A stretch of DNA of 14,023 bases from NCBI GenBank assembly GCA_937873545.1, contig CALMWI010000231.1, positions 1 through 14,023 of the forward strand, written 5' to 3'. The DNA is from an uncultured bacterium. GTDB taxonomy: Bacteria; UBA4055. Below are positions 13,967-14,023 of the stretch, in pieces. The notes under the pieces are model-generated. The model had not been told where the DNA came from and did not search any database. It saw nothing but the letters and a program-made list of their open reading frames with translations. The position numbers were made by a program, and so were the translations under genes. How positions within the stretch are numbered: position 1 is the stretch's first letter; the number at the start of each line of letters is the position of its first letter.

Positions 13967-14023
13967 TCAGAAAGACAAAGCCATCGATACCAGTATTGTA
14001 ACGGCTAAATATAAACCAACGAC
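13967..14023 (-). CDS. C-terminal end of an unidentified membrane protein (partial, 5' beyond the window)
   Basis: From the right edge the minus strand encodes VVGLYLAVTILVSMALSF and stops at TGA 13967-13969. These 18 residues are uniformly hydrophobic with small residues, as in a last transmembrane helix. It is on the same strand as all other genes, 164 bases before the lipoprotein start. The fragment is too short to assign a family, and a chance open frame cannot be fully excluded. Confidence 0.5.
   Translation of the reverse strand, partial: VVGLYLAVTILVSMALSF

Noticed and set aside
1..14023. Mobile elements, CRISPR arrays, tRNA or rRNA genes.
   Set aside because: No transposase or integrase motifs, no regularly spaced repeats and no RNA-gene-like structured stretches were seen. 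The spacers are all short and AT-rich.

Overview
The window comes from a Gram-negative bacterium. It has outer-membrane beta-barrels, a TolC-type exit duct, RND pumps and a lipobox protein. Base composition is roughly 40% GC or a little lower (estimated by eye), and the standard genetic code applies, since TGA is used as a genuine stop. The Wzi-type outer-membrane protein and the 6-bladed-propeller lipoprotein are families common in the Bacteroidota/Fibrobacterota/Cloacimonadota-type (FCB) groups. That placement is an inference, not something proven here.

Every convincing gene lies on the minus strand, so the locus reads from the right edge to the left. At the right edge are the last 18 residues of an unidentified membrane protein (stop at 13967-13969). 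A 164-base spacer follows, with a candidate promoter, a 23-bp imperfect palindrome and a 21-bp-spaced direct repeat. Next come a propeller lipoprotein (12639-13802), a TolC-like outer-membrane factor (11336-12583), a membrane fusion protein (10119-11339), a first RND permease of 1241 residues (6352-10077), a second RND permease of 1026 residues (3271-6351), a family-2 glycosyltransferase with C-terminal membrane helices (2303-3247 plus a TTG start codon at 3248-3250), a flippase-like/LPG-synthase-like membrane protein (1269-2192), and a Wzi-like outer-membrane barrel that runs off the left edge (1-1272). There is no gene-free stretch longer than 300 bases.

Spacing is operon-like. The TolC-like gene and the fusion protein gene overlap by 4 bases (GTGA), the two RND genes abut (TAA directly followed by ATG), the glycosyltransferase starts 20 bases after the second RND gene, and the flippase-like and Wzi-like genes overlap by 4 bases (ATGA). 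The only sizeable internal gap (110 bases, 2193-2302) precedes the flippase-like gene and could hold a weak secondary promoter.

Functionally, the core is a complete tripartite RND export system with two different permeases sharing one adaptor and one outer-membrane duct, an MdtABC-like arrangement. A propeller lipoprotein lies upstream, and three envelope-glycoconjugate-type genes lie downstream. The most unusual element is a stretch of about 250 residues with several extra hydrophobic segments in the cytoplasmic loop between TM6 and TM7 of the first RND permease. The substrate cannot be deduced from sequence. A role in envelope lipid or glycolipid export is a hypothesis from context; ordinary drug efflux is the conservative alternative.
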